Part shown: positions 7,974 to 16,577 of the stretch, one piece after another
How the letters are laid out: each line of letters begins with the position of its first letter
How positions within the stretch are numbered: position 1 is the stretch's first letter
Assembly: GCF_031846515.1 (NCBI RefSeq)
Contig: NZ_JAVRHO010000038.1
Coordinates: 1 to 22,454 of the forward strand
Source of the DNA: Autumnicola lenta
Lineage (GTDB): Bacteria > Bacteroidota > Bacteroidia > Flavobacteriales > Flavobacteriaceae
Direction of reading: 5' to 3'
DNA length: 22,454 bases
Translations under genes and position numbers: made by a program
Notes under the pieces: model-generated
The model's input: the letters and a program-made list of their open reading frames with translations, nothing else
Told to the model about the DNA's origin: nothing
The model's database searches: none

Positions 7974-9770
7974 ATGCAGAGAAAAGTAGGAGCACATTAT
8001 GGGAAGGATGAAAAATGCCAATTTCGGGTATGGGCACCTTCTGCCAAAAATGTTGAAGTTGTTGTAAAAAACAGAAAAAACGTAATTCAGCTAGAAAAGG
8101 AGGAGAAAGGTTATTGGAGTAAAGAAGTAGAAGGTATACCTGCGGGAAGCTACTACAAATTTCGGCTAGATGAAGAAAAGGAACTTCCGGATCCTGCTTC
8201 AAAATTTCAGCCGGAAGGAGTTCACAGCTGGTCTCAGGTCATAGATTCTGAAGATTATCAATGGAACGACAGAGGCTGGAAAGGTTTGCCAATGTCGCAG
8301 ATGATTATCTACGAACTTCATGTTGGTACGTTTACAAAAGAAGGAACTTTTGCTGCGATTGAAGAAAAACTGGATTATTTGCTGGAACTGGGAATTACTG
8401 CTATAGAAATTATGCCAATTTCTGCGTTTCCGGGAAACAGAAATTGGGGATACGACGGAGTTTATCCTTATGCTACACAAGAAAGTTATGGAACAGTAAA
8501 GGCTCTTAAAAAACTGATAGATTCCTGCCACGAGAAGGGGATTGCCGTTATTTTAGATGCTGTTTACAACCATATGGGGCCGGAAGGAAATTACCTCGCA
8601 GAATTTGGTCCTTATTTTACTGATAAATATACAACGCCTTGGGGCAAGGCGATTAATTTTGACGATCGCCAGTCAGATCATGTGCGAAATTTCTTTTTAC
8701 AGAGCGCACTTATGTGGATGAAGGAATTCCATTTTGACGGATTGCGACTTGATGCGATCCACGAAATTATAGATCGGGGTGCAAAACATCTTCTAAAGGA
8801 ATTAAGTGAGCAGGTCGATGCGCTGGAAGAAGAAACCGGACGTCAATACGTCCTGATTGCTGAAAGTGATCTTAATGACACCAAAATTATTAACGACTAT
8901 AGTAAAGGTGGTTTTGGTCTGGAAGCACAATGGGTAGATGATTTTCACCATTCCCTTCATACCTTAATAACTGGTGAAAATGAAGGTTATTATAAGGACT
9001 ACGGAAAAATGGCAAATCTGGGTAAATCGCTGGAACAGGCATTTGTGTATGATGGTATTTATTCTAACTTCAGAAAAAGGACCATAGGGAACAGCCCTAA
9101 AGGTCTTCCTTCTTCAAAATTTGTAGTGTGTATTCAAAATCACGATCAGGTTGGGAACAGAATGCTGGGAGATCGCCTGTCTCAGTTAATCTCTTTTGAA
9201 AAATTAAAGCTTGCAGCGGGGGTTATGCTTACTTCTTCTTTTGTACCTATGTTGTTTATGGGTGAAGAGTTTGCTGAAGACCAGGTTTTTCAATATTTCG
9301 TGAGTCATGGAGATCCGGATCTGGTAAAAGCTGTTCAGGAAGGAAGAAAAAAGGAGTTCGAGTACTTTAATCAGCATGGTGGGGAGTTTCCCGATCCGCA
9401 ATCTGAAGAAACCTTTAACAACTCAAAGCTTAATTGGGGTTTTCAAGAAGATGGGTCAAAAATGGCAATTTTCGGCTTATACAAAGAACTTATACGACTT
9501 CGTAAAGAGGGTGTATTTCAGGCGTTTTACAATGAAGAAAAAAGCAGCGAAGCAGATGAAGAAAATAGAACGCTAAGGCTTTCTGCAGGTGGGCTTACCG
9601 CACTTTATAACTTTAGTGAAGATTCCCAAAAAATGCATTTACCAGAAGGTGAACATCAGTTGGTTTTTGCTTCCGCAGATAAAAAATGGAGTGGACCTCA
9701 GGATTTTCCGCAAAAAGTATCCGGGGCTGTTAATATTCCGCCGGAATCATTAATTATTTGCAAAAGTTAG
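7974..9770 (+). CDS. treZ: Malto-oligosyltrehalose trehalohydrolase
   Basis: GH13 enzyme of 598 residues that hydrolyses maltooligosyl trehalose, made by TreY, to release free trehalose. The N-terminal beta-sandwich (about 1-95) holds RVWAPSAKNVEVV. The barrel has ELHVGTF, WGYDGVYPYA and VILDAVYNHMGPEGNY, which are typical of TreZ. Catalytic residues are D260 in DGLRLDAIHEI, E297 in LIAESD and D391 in IQNHDQVGNR. It is the first gene of the plus-strand set and its partner treY lies two genes downstream. A 114-nt gap separates it from the GH57 gene, so a second promoter could exist there, although I see no convincing one. Together with TreY it converts alpha-glucan ends to trehalose, opposite in direction to the divergent TreS/GlgE set. 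Confidence 0.96.
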   Translation: MQRKVGAHYGKDEKCQFRVWAPSAKNVEVVVKNRKNVIQLEKEEKGYWSKEVEGIPAGSYYKFRLDEEKELPDPASKFQPEGVHSWSQVIDSEDYQWNDRGWKGLPMSQMIIYELHVGTFTKEGTFAAIEEKLDYLLELGITAIEIMPISAFPGNRNWGYDGVYPYATQESYGTVKALKKLIDSCHEKGIAVILDAVYNHMGPEGNYLAEFGPYFTDKYTTPWGKAINFDDRQSDHVRNFFLQSALMWMKEFHFDGLRLDAIHEIIDRGAKHLLKELSEQVDALEEETGRQYVLIAESDLNDTKIINDYSKGGFGLEAQWVDDFHHSLHTLITGENEGYYKDYGKMANLGKSLEQAFVYDGIYSNFRKRTIGNSPKGLPSSKFVVCIQNHDQVGNRMLGDRLSQLISFEKLKLAAGVMLTSSFVPMLFMGEEFAEDQVFQYFVSHGDPDLVKAVQEGRKKEFEYFNQHGGEFPDPQSEETFNNSKLNWGFQEDGSKMAIFGLYKELIRLRKEGVFQAFYNEEKSSEADEENRTLRLSAGGLTALYNFSEDSQKMHLPEGEHQLVFASADKKWSGPQDFPQKVSGAVNIPPESLIICKS

Positions 9771-9884
9771 CAAAGCACGCTACACCTAACCAAATTATAA
9801 TTATCTTTTTCAACTTCTCTGAAGCAAATATTTTCAATCTGGAAATGTGTGGATGTGAAGCGATTTATTAATTTAAGTGAAACT

Positions 9885-12314
9885 ATGAAAGAAAAATATA
9901 TATGTGTCCACGGCCATTTTTACCAACCACCAAGAGAAAATCCATGGCTAAACAAGGTTGAAATTCAAGATTCCGCCTATCCTTACCACGACTGGAATCA
10001 CAGGATTAACGCCGAATGTTATATAAGAAACGCTTCTTCCAGGATTCTTGATTCTGAAGGGAAGATTGTGGATATAATGAATAATTACGGCTGGATGAGT
10101 TTTAACATCGGTCCAACATTGCTCGCTTGGATGGAGCACGAAGCTCCCGAAACTTATGAAGGAATTTTACAGGCAGATAAAGAAAGCCAGGAGCGTTTTT
10201 CGGGTCACGGTTCAGCACTGGCACAGGCTTACAACCATTTAATTATGCCGTTGGCCAATCAAAAAGATAAAGAAACGCAGGTAATTTGGGGAATAGAGGA
10301 TTTTAAATCCAGGTTTAACAGGCATCCGGAAGGAATGTGGCTGGGAGAAACTGCCGCAAATACAGAGACTTTGGAGGTTCTTGCAGATCATGATATTAAA
10401 TTCACCATTCTTTCGCCTTACCAGGCTAAAAGGATGAGGAAAATTGGAGATAAAGAGTGGGAGGATGCTACAGATGCAAAAGTAGATCCACGTAAGGCTT
10501 ATGTATGTAATTTACCTTCCGGAAGAAAAATAAGCCTGTTCTTTTACGATGGTCCTGCTTCACAAGGGGTCGCTTTTGAAGGTCTTTTAGATGATGGTGA
10601 GCGTTTTGCAAACCGCCTTCAGGGTCAGTTTACAAAGGAAGATGATGTACAACTTGTAAACATTGCAACAGATGGTGAAAGTTACGGTCACCACCACAAA
10701 CTTGGTGAAATGGCCCTATCATACTGTCTTGAATATATAGAAGAAAATGAAGATGCCAACCTTACCATTTATGGTGAATTTCTGGAAAAATTTCCTCCTC
10801 AATACGAAGTGGAAATTATAGAAGATACTTCATGGAGTTGTTATCATGGTGTGGAAAGATGGCGAAGTGACTGCGGTTGTAATACCGGCGGGAATGGAGA
10901 CTGGAATCAGAAATGGCGTGGTCCTTTACGTGATAGTTTCGACTGGGTTCGGGAAGAGCTTATCACCCTTTACGAAAAGGAAATGGCGAGCTACACGAAG
11001 AAGCCATGGTTAGTAAGAAACAAATATATTGAGGTTGTTTTAGACAGAAGTAAAGAAAATGTCGATGCATTCTTAATAGAACAATTCGGAGCCACTTTAA
11101 AAGAGGATGAAAAAATCAAGCTCCTCAAACTGCTGGAAATGCAATATCATACGATGTTGATGTACACCAGTTGCGGTTGGTTTTTTGATGAAGTAACGGG
11201 AATAGAATCTATGCAGGATATTTTCTATGCAACCCGCGCCATCCAATTGGCAGAACAAATAAGTGGGAAGAATTACGAAGAGACGTTTGAGAAATATTTA
11301 GACAAAATTCCGAGCAATATGCCGGAATTTGAATCTGCGCTAGGAGCTTACAACAAGTATGTTAAACCTATGGCGCTGGATATGATTCGTATTGGTGCGC
11401 ATTACGCAGTCTCCTCACTATTTGAAGAGTTTCCTGAAGAAGTTAGCCTGTATAACTTTAGTGCCACTACAAAAACCAATTATTTTTATGAAGCCGGAAA
11501 ACAGAAACTGGTTATTGGCCGTACTGAATTCCGCTCAGATATTACATGGGAAAAAGTAGATATTTCCTATGCCGTTCTGCACATGGGAGATCACCATTTA
11601 TTTGGTGGTGTTAGAGAATATATTGGTGCAGAAGCTCTGGAAGATTTACATAAGAACGTCGCTGAATTTTTTCAGAAAGGAAATGTTTACGAAATTTTTA
11701 ATATGATGGATACCTATTTTGGAAACCATAATTATTCCTTCTGGCATTTATTCCGCGATGAGCAGCAGAGCATTATGGAACTGGTGATGGAGAACACGCT
11801 AAAAAGTGCAGAAGGGGCTATGCAGCAGGTATACGAAAATAGTTATCCGTTACTGCAAACCTTCAAGGAGATTCATATGAAGGTGCCCAACAGGCTCAAA
11901 CTTCCGGCAGAACTTGCAATAAATACGAAGCTGGAAACTGAATTAAAGAATGACAACTTCAATTTAAAGAACTTTAAAAGCTTGCTTCATTCAGCAAAAC
12001 AAATCGGAGTGAATCTTGACGTTGTGACCCTCAGTTTCCTTGGTGATATTCAATTGAATTCATTAATGAGGAAATTAAAGAAAAATCCGGACGATCACAA
12101 ATTACTGGATTGTATTAATGACTTTGTGGAAACACTTGATAATAGTACGCTGGAACCTGAGAAATGGGAAGCCCAGAACGTGATCTTTGCAATGCGAGAA
12201 GAAGAAATCGCACGAATAGAAAAGAATGCTGAAGAATCACAGGATGGAGACGGCCATAAATGGCTGGATGCGTTGAACAGGCTCACAAGTAATCTGAATC
12301 TTGTAAATCAATGA
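9885..12314 (+). CDS. Glycoside hydrolase family 57 protein, DUF3536 type
   Basis: Protein of about 809 residues with an N-terminal GH57 domain and a long helical C-terminal half of the DUF3536 type. The GH57 motifs are clear: HGHFYQPPRENPW near the N-terminus, WLGETAAN with the probable nucleophile E155, and IATDGESYGHHHKLGE with the probable acid/base D263. It also has a cysteine-containing CGCNTGGNGDWNQKW segment. I do not know an experimentally defined substrate for this subfamily; GH57 members include alpha-amylases, amylopullulanases, branching enzymes and 4-alpha-glucanotransferases. The gene lies between treZ and treY and overlaps treY by 4 nt (ATGA), so it is almost certainly co-translated with it. 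I place the start at the ATG of MKEKYICVHGHFYQPP, where family members usually begin. An in-frame GTG at 9849 would add 12 residues. Intracellular: no signal peptide. Confidence 0.9.
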   Translation: MKEKYICVHGHFYQPPRENPWLNKVEIQDSAYPYHDWNHRINAECYIRNASSRILDSEGKIVDIMNNYGWMSFNIGPTLLAWMEHEAPETYEGILQADKESQERFSGHGSALAQAYNHLIMPLANQKDKETQVIWGIEDFKSRFNRHPEGMWLGETAANTETLEVLADHDIKFTILSPYQAKRMRKIGDKEWEDATDAKVDPRKAYVCNLPSGRKISLFFYDGPASQGVAFEGLLDDGERFANRLQGQFTKEDDVQLVNIATDGESYGHHHKLGEMALSYCLEYIEENEDANLTIYGEFLEKFPPQYEVEIIEDTSWSCYHGVERWRSDCGCNTGGNGDWNQKWRGPLRDSFDWVREELITLYEKEMASYTKKPWLVRNKYIEVVLDRSKENVDAFLIEQFGATLKEDEKIKLLKLLEMQYHTMLMYTSCGWFFDEVTGIESMQDIFYATRAIQLAEQISGKNYEETFEKYLDKIPSNMPEFESALGAYNKYVKPMALDMIRIGAHYAVSSLFEEFPEEVSLYNFSATTKTNYFYEAGKQKLVIGRTEFRSDITWEKVDISYAVLHMGDHHLFGGVREYIGAEALEDLHKNVAEFFQKGNVYEIFNMMDTYFGNHNYSFWHLFRDEQQSIMELVMENTLKSAEGAMQQVYENSYPLLQTFKEIHMKVPNRLKLPAELAINTKLETELKNDNFNLKNFKSLLHSAKQIGVNLDVVTLSFLGDIQLNSLMRKLKKNPDDHKLLDCINDFVETLDNSTLEPEKWEAQNVIFAMREEEIARIEKNAEESQDGDGHKWLDALNRLTSNLNLVNQ

Positions 12315-14971
12315 GAGTACCCTCATCTACATACAGACTCCAAATGTCCCCGGATTTTACATTTGTAGATCTGGAGAAAATAACAAGTTATCTTCAAGAC
12401 CTGGGTATTTCAACAGTTTATTCTGCACCTTTTTTTAAGGCAAGATCGGGCAGCACCCATGGATATGATGTTACAGATCCCTTTACCCTGAATCCCGCTA
12501 TTGGTGATCTTAAGCAATTTAAGAAACTAAGTGAAGATTTAAGGGAGCGAAAAATGGACTGGCTTCAGGACATTGTTCCCAACCACATGGCCTACGACAG
12601 TAGTAATCCGTGGTTGAGGGATATCGTTGAATTTGGTCCAAAATCCCGGTATTACAATTTTTTCGATATTGACTGGGAGTATAAAGGTTGGGGAAAAGTA
12701 ATGACGCCGTTCTTGGGGGATAATATAGACGAGGTAATCAAGAACGGAGAGCTTAAGTTAAATTATGATGAAACAGGGCTCTCAGTTAATTATTTTGAAC
12801 ATAGTTATCCTGCTTCAGTAAGATCTTATAAAACAGTTTTAGCTGAAGTAAATTCTGAAAAGGCCGATAGACTGAAGAATTTCTCCGGAAATGCAGAAGA
12901 ATGGGCAGATGTGAAAATTACATTTTTCAGGGAAGTTCAGGAAGATACCAACTTGGAGAATAAGATTACTGAAGTAATTGAAAACATCAATAAATCGGAA
13001 GAGAAGATGCACCGGGTGATGGAGTTGCAATATTTTAAACCTGTACATTGGAAGACTACCGAACGTGAGATTAACTATCGTCGTTTTTTTACGATTAATG
13101 ATCTCATTTGCCTTAGCATGGAGGATGATGAGGTTTTTAAAACCTATCATCATTTTATAAAGGAGTTATGTGAAGCCGGAATGATCAACGGATTAAGGAT
13201 AGATCATATCGACGGACTTTTTGATCCGGAAGGATATACAGAAAAGCTGCGGAAGCTCGTTGGCGAGGATTTTTACATTGTTGTGGAAAAGATTTTGGAA
13301 GCTCATGAAGAGTTACCTTCTCACTGGCCCGTGCAGGGAACCAGCGGATACGAATTCCTGGCGCAAATCAACCACCTGTTCACATATCCTGAAAGTAAAG
13401 CAGTATTCTCTGAAAGATACAAAGAACTCGTGCCTGATCTTCCGGAATATGAAGAACTGGTTTATCAGAAAAAGCTTTTTATCCTTACGGAAAGAATGGG
13501 AGGAGAGCTTCACAATTTACTGGATTATCTAAGGACGAAAAATCTTCTGCCGGAAGGAAAACAGCAGGACGATAATTGGCAAAAATCGCTATGCGCTTTT
13601 TTGGCTGCTTTTCCTGTTTACAGAATTTATCCCGAAGGTTTTCCGCTGAAAAATGCTGAGGTTGAGACTATAAACACTGCTTATAAATGGGCACTGGAGC
13701 ATATAAAAGATGCTAAAAACGAGCTGGATTATCTAAAATCCCTCCTTTTAGGCGAAATTGATGATAAAAAGGAAGAAGCTTTTTATTTTCTTCAGCGTTG
13801 CCAGCAGTTTAGCGGCCCGCTTGCTGCAAAAGGAGTGGAGGATACCAGTTTTTACATCTATAACAGGCTTATATTGCACAATGAAGTAGGGGATTCGCCT
13901 GAAAATTTCGGAATTTCTACAGAGGATTTCCATAAGAAAATGCTTCAGAAGCAAAAAACATTTCCTCATACCTTAAATGCAACTGCCACACACGACACCA
14001 AAAGGGGAGAGGATGCAAGAATGCGACTGAGTGTTCTAAGTGAATTTCCGGAAGAATGGTTTCGGAAAGTGGCGGAATGGAGCAAAATAAACGGCAAAAT
14101 CAGGAAAAGCAATAAAGCACCAGATAAAAACGAAGAATATTTTATCTATCAGGCTTTAATTGGAGCGCTGCCTTTCGACAATTTCGATGACGAGGAATTT
14201 TTGCAGCGGACCAAAGATTATTTGCAAAAAGTTATGCGTGAAGCAAAGGTGAATTCCAATTGGTCTCAGCCAGATGAGCAACACGAAAGTGCTGTTTTTG
14301 AATTTATTGAAGGTATTTTTACTCATGAAGAATTCAGAAAATCCTTTGATCCATTTTGGGAGAAAATGGCACTTTTGGGAGCAGTTAAGTCTTATTCGCA
14401 GGTACTCATTAAGAACACCGTTCCGGGAGTTCCCGATACTTACCAGGGAACCGAACTTTGGGATTTAAGTTATGTAGATCCCGATAACCGAAGACCGGTG
14501 GATTACGATTTAAGGAAGGAAATTCTATCTGAATTCTCTTCTCTTAAAGAAGAAAATAAGCGTGACTACCTGAAAAATCTAAAGAAAGAATTCAGCAATG
14601 GAAAATTGAAATTCTATTGTCTGCACAAAGTCTTGGCGGCAAGAAAGGAATACCGGGATGTTTTTGAAAAAGGAGAATATCAGCCTCTTTCAGTCTCAGG
14701 TGCTTTAAAAGGAAAAATTATCGCCTTTGCCCGAATTTATCAGGATGCCACTATTGTTGCTGTGGCTCCGGTGCAGGTAAAAAATCTATGTAAGGAAAAC
14801 AAAATTGCTTTAGACGCGTCCATGCTAGATGATTCTTTCCTGGAATTACCCGAACGCAGTTCTAACTGGAAGAATCTGCTCACGGGAAAAGTTCTGGAAA
14901 ATGATGGAAAAATTAAATTTTCAGAAATTTTAGGAGATCTTCCGTTGGCTCTCTTAATCAGTAAAAAATAA
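12311..14971 (+). CDS. treY: Malto-oligosyltrehalose synthase
   Basis: GH13 enzyme that turns the reducing-end alpha-1,4 bond of maltooligosaccharides into the alpha-1,1 bond of trehalose; TreZ then cuts trehalose off. It opens with PSSTYRLQMSPDFTF and YSAPFFKARSGSTHGYDV, the TreY signature. Catalytic residues are the probable nucleophile D298 in GLRIDHIDGLFDPEGY, E326 in FYIVVEKIL and D562 in ATATHDTKRGED. The late segment VPGVPDTYQGTELWDLS is also typical. At 886 residues it is on the long side for the family. It overlaps the GH57 gene by 4 nt and malQ follows after 2 nt, giving a tight translationally coupled block. Confidence 0.96.
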   Translation: MRVPSSTYRLQMSPDFTFVDLEKITSYLQDLGISTVYSAPFFKARSGSTHGYDVTDPFTLNPAIGDLKQFKKLSEDLRERKMDWLQDIVPNHMAYDSSNPWLRDIVEFGPKSRYYNFFDIDWEYKGWGKVMTPFLGDNIDEVIKNGELKLNYDETGLSVNYFEHSYPASVRSYKTVLAEVNSEKADRLKNFSGNAEEWADVKITFFREVQEDTNLENKITEVIENINKSEEKMHRVMELQYFKPVHWKTTEREINYRRFFTINDLICLSMEDDEVFKTYHHFIKELCEAGMINGLRIDHIDGLFDPEGYTEKLRKLVGEDFYIVVEKILEAHEELPSHWPVQGTSGYEFLAQINHLFTYPESKAVFSERYKELVPDLPEYEELVYQKKLFILTERMGGELHNLLDYLRTKNLLPEGKQQDDNWQKSLCAFLAAFPVYRIYPEGFPLKNAEVETINTAYKWALEHIKDAKNELDYLKSLLLGEIDDKKEEAFYFLQRCQQFSGPLAAKGVEDTSFYIYNRLILHNEVGDSPENFGISTEDFHKKMLQKQKTFPHTLNATATHDTKRGEDARMRLSVLSEFPEEWFRKVAEWSKINGKIRKSNKAPDKNEEYFIYQALIGALPFDNFDDEEFLQRTKDYLQKVMREAKVNSNWSQPDEQHESAVFEFIEGIFTHEEFRKSFDPFWEKMALLGAVKSYSQVLIKNTVPGVPDTYQGTELWDLSYVDPDNRRPVDYDLRKEILSEFSSLKEENKRDYLKNLKKEFSNGKLKFYCLHKVLAARKEYRDVFEKGEYQPLSVSGALKGKIIAFARIYQDATIVAVAPVQVKNLCKENKIALDASMLDDSFLELPERSSNWKNLLTGKVLENDGKIKFSEILGDLPLALLISKK

Positions 14972-14973
14972 AT

Positions 14974-16503
14974 ATGAAATTAAACAGAAGTAGCGGGATT
15001 CTGCTACATATAACTTCTTTACCTTCAGAATATGGTATTGGGGATTTAGGAACTTCTGCTTACAAATTTGTTGATTTTCTTAAAGCTTCCGGCCATAAAT
15101 ATTGGCAGTTACTGCCTTTAAATCCTACACATTCAACTTACAGCCATTCACCTTATAGCAGTTATTCGGCTTTTGCGGGCAATCCATTGTTAATCAGTCC
15201 GGAATTACTCGAGAAAGAAAAACTGGTAGATTTAAAGAAGTTTTCGATTCCGAAGAAATTTTCTGCTGAAAAAGTGAATTTTGAGCCTGTAGAAAAATAT
15301 AAAACTGATTTGCTGGATTCTGCTTATTCGAATTTTAAGGAGCGGAAGGCAGATTTTCCTGATTTTAAAATATTCTGTAAGAAACATGCATTATGGCTTA
15401 ACGATTTTGCATTGTTTAAGTCCCTTTCCCAAAAGAATGAAAAAGGCTGGCTGAAATGGCCGGAAGAGTTGCGCGACAGGAAACCCGTAGCACTAAATAA
15501 AGCGGAAAAAGAGCTTTCTGAAGAAATTGAAAAAGAAAAATTTATCCAGTACCTGTTTTTTAAGCAGTGGGAAAGTCTCACCAGCTATGCACATAAGAAT
15601 GATGTGCAGCTGATTGGTGATATTCCTTTTTATGTTAACCATGAAAGTGCAGACTGTTGGGCGAATACAGAATATTTTAAACTGGACAATGATAAAATGC
15701 CCACACATGTTTCCGGAGTACCACCAGATTATTTCAGTGAAACCGGTCAGCTTTGGGGAACTCCGGTATTTGAATGGAAAACGCTAAAGAAGAATAAATA
15801 CGACTGGTGGGTAAAACGGATAAAGCAAAACCTGTTATTGTTTGACCTGGTAAGAATCGATCATTTCCGGGCTTTTGCAGCATACTGGCAGGTACCGGCC
15901 GGAGATGAAACAGCCATTAACGGAAAATGGGTAAAATCTCCAGGAATGGAATTTTTCAAAATCATTGAAAAGGAGATTCCCGAAATGCCATTTATTGCAG
16001 AGGATCTTGGACAACTAGATCAACCGGTTTATGACTTGCTGGAAAAATTTAATTTTCCGGGCATGAATGTATTGCAATTTGCTTTTGGCGAAGAAAAAGC
16101 AGAGAATCCATATCTGCCTTTTAACCATAAATCCCACAGCATAGCTTACACCGGAACTCACGATAACAATACTACCGTAGGCTGGTTTAAAGCTGCGGAT
16201 AAAGTCACAAAACAACATTTGCAGAGATATTCAGATAAACGTTTGACAGTGAATAATGTTCACGAAATATTGCACAGGATTGTACTGAGATCTGTGGCGA
16301 AAATTGCCATTTTTCCACTTCAGGATATTATCGGGCTGGGGGAGGAAGCACTTATGAATACTCCCGGAAGTATTGAAGGCAACTGGACCTGGCGTGTAAA
16401 AGAGGATCAGATTCCTTTAGAAGCTGTCAAAAGTTTACGTGAGCAAAATATTCTCTTCGGAAGATTTAAAGAACCCAAGCCAGTCAAAAAGGTTAAGAAG
16501 TAA
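14974..16503 (+). CDS. malQ: 4-alpha-glucanotransferase (amylomaltase)
   Basis: GH77 disproportionating enzyme of 509 residues that moves glucan segments between maltooligosaccharides, releasing glucose and making longer chains. It has the short bacterial amylomaltase form: SSGILLHITSLPSEYGIGDLG at the start, YWQLLPLNPTHSTYSHSPYSS (about 43-63), nucleophile D296 in DLVRIDHFRAF, acid/base E343 in PFIAEDLGQL and D397 in TGTHDNNTT. It begins 2 nt after treY. In this operon it can recycle the short oligosaccharides that TreY no longer accepts. The protein ends in a basic tail (EPKPVKKVKK) beyond the usual family end. Confidence 0.96.
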   Translation: MKLNRSSGILLHITSLPSEYGIGDLGTSAYKFVDFLKASGHKYWQLLPLNPTHSTYSHSPYSSYSAFAGNPLLISPELLEKEKLVDLKKFSIPKKFSAEKVNFEPVEKYKTDLLDSAYSNFKERKADFPDFKIFCKKHALWLNDFALFKSLSQKNEKGWLKWPEELRDRKPVALNKAEKELSEEIEKEKFIQYLFFKQWESLTSYAHKNDVQLIGDIPFYVNHESADCWANTEYFKLDNDKMPTHVSGVPPDYFSETGQLWGTPVFEWKTLKKNKYDWWVKRIKQNLLLFDLVRIDHFRAFAAYWQVPAGDETAINGKWVKSPGMEFFKIIEKEIPEMPFIAEDLGQLDQPVYDLLEKFNFPGMNVLQFAFGEEKAENPYLPFNHKSHSIAYTGTHDNNTTVGWFKAADKVTKQHLQRYSDKRLTVNNVHEILHRIVLRSVAKIAIFPLQDIIGLGEEALMNTPGSIEGNWTWRVKEDQIPLEAVKSLREQNILFGRFKEPKPVKKVKK

Positions 16504-16577
16504 AGAGGACAGTGACAGCAAGGTTCTTAAGATTAGTGACAAAAAAATCTCTAACTTTACCTGAACAAAAAAATTTT

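Noticed and set aside
9849..9884. GTG start upstream of the GH57 gene, adding 12 residues
   Set aside because: The family N-terminus begins at or just before KYICVHGHFYQPP. The ATG at 9885 fits, and the extra residues show no conserved pattern.
16512..16577. GTG start for the beta-lactamase-fold gene, adding 22 residues
   Set aside because: The added residues would bury the signal peptide. The ATG at 16578 puts a proper basic-hydrophobic signal at the N-terminus.
16504..16577. Promoter (TAACTTTA) before the beta-lactamase-fold gene
   Set aside because: One element resembles a -7 box, but no -33 box is at a fitting distance, so I could not separate it from chance in AT-rich DNA.
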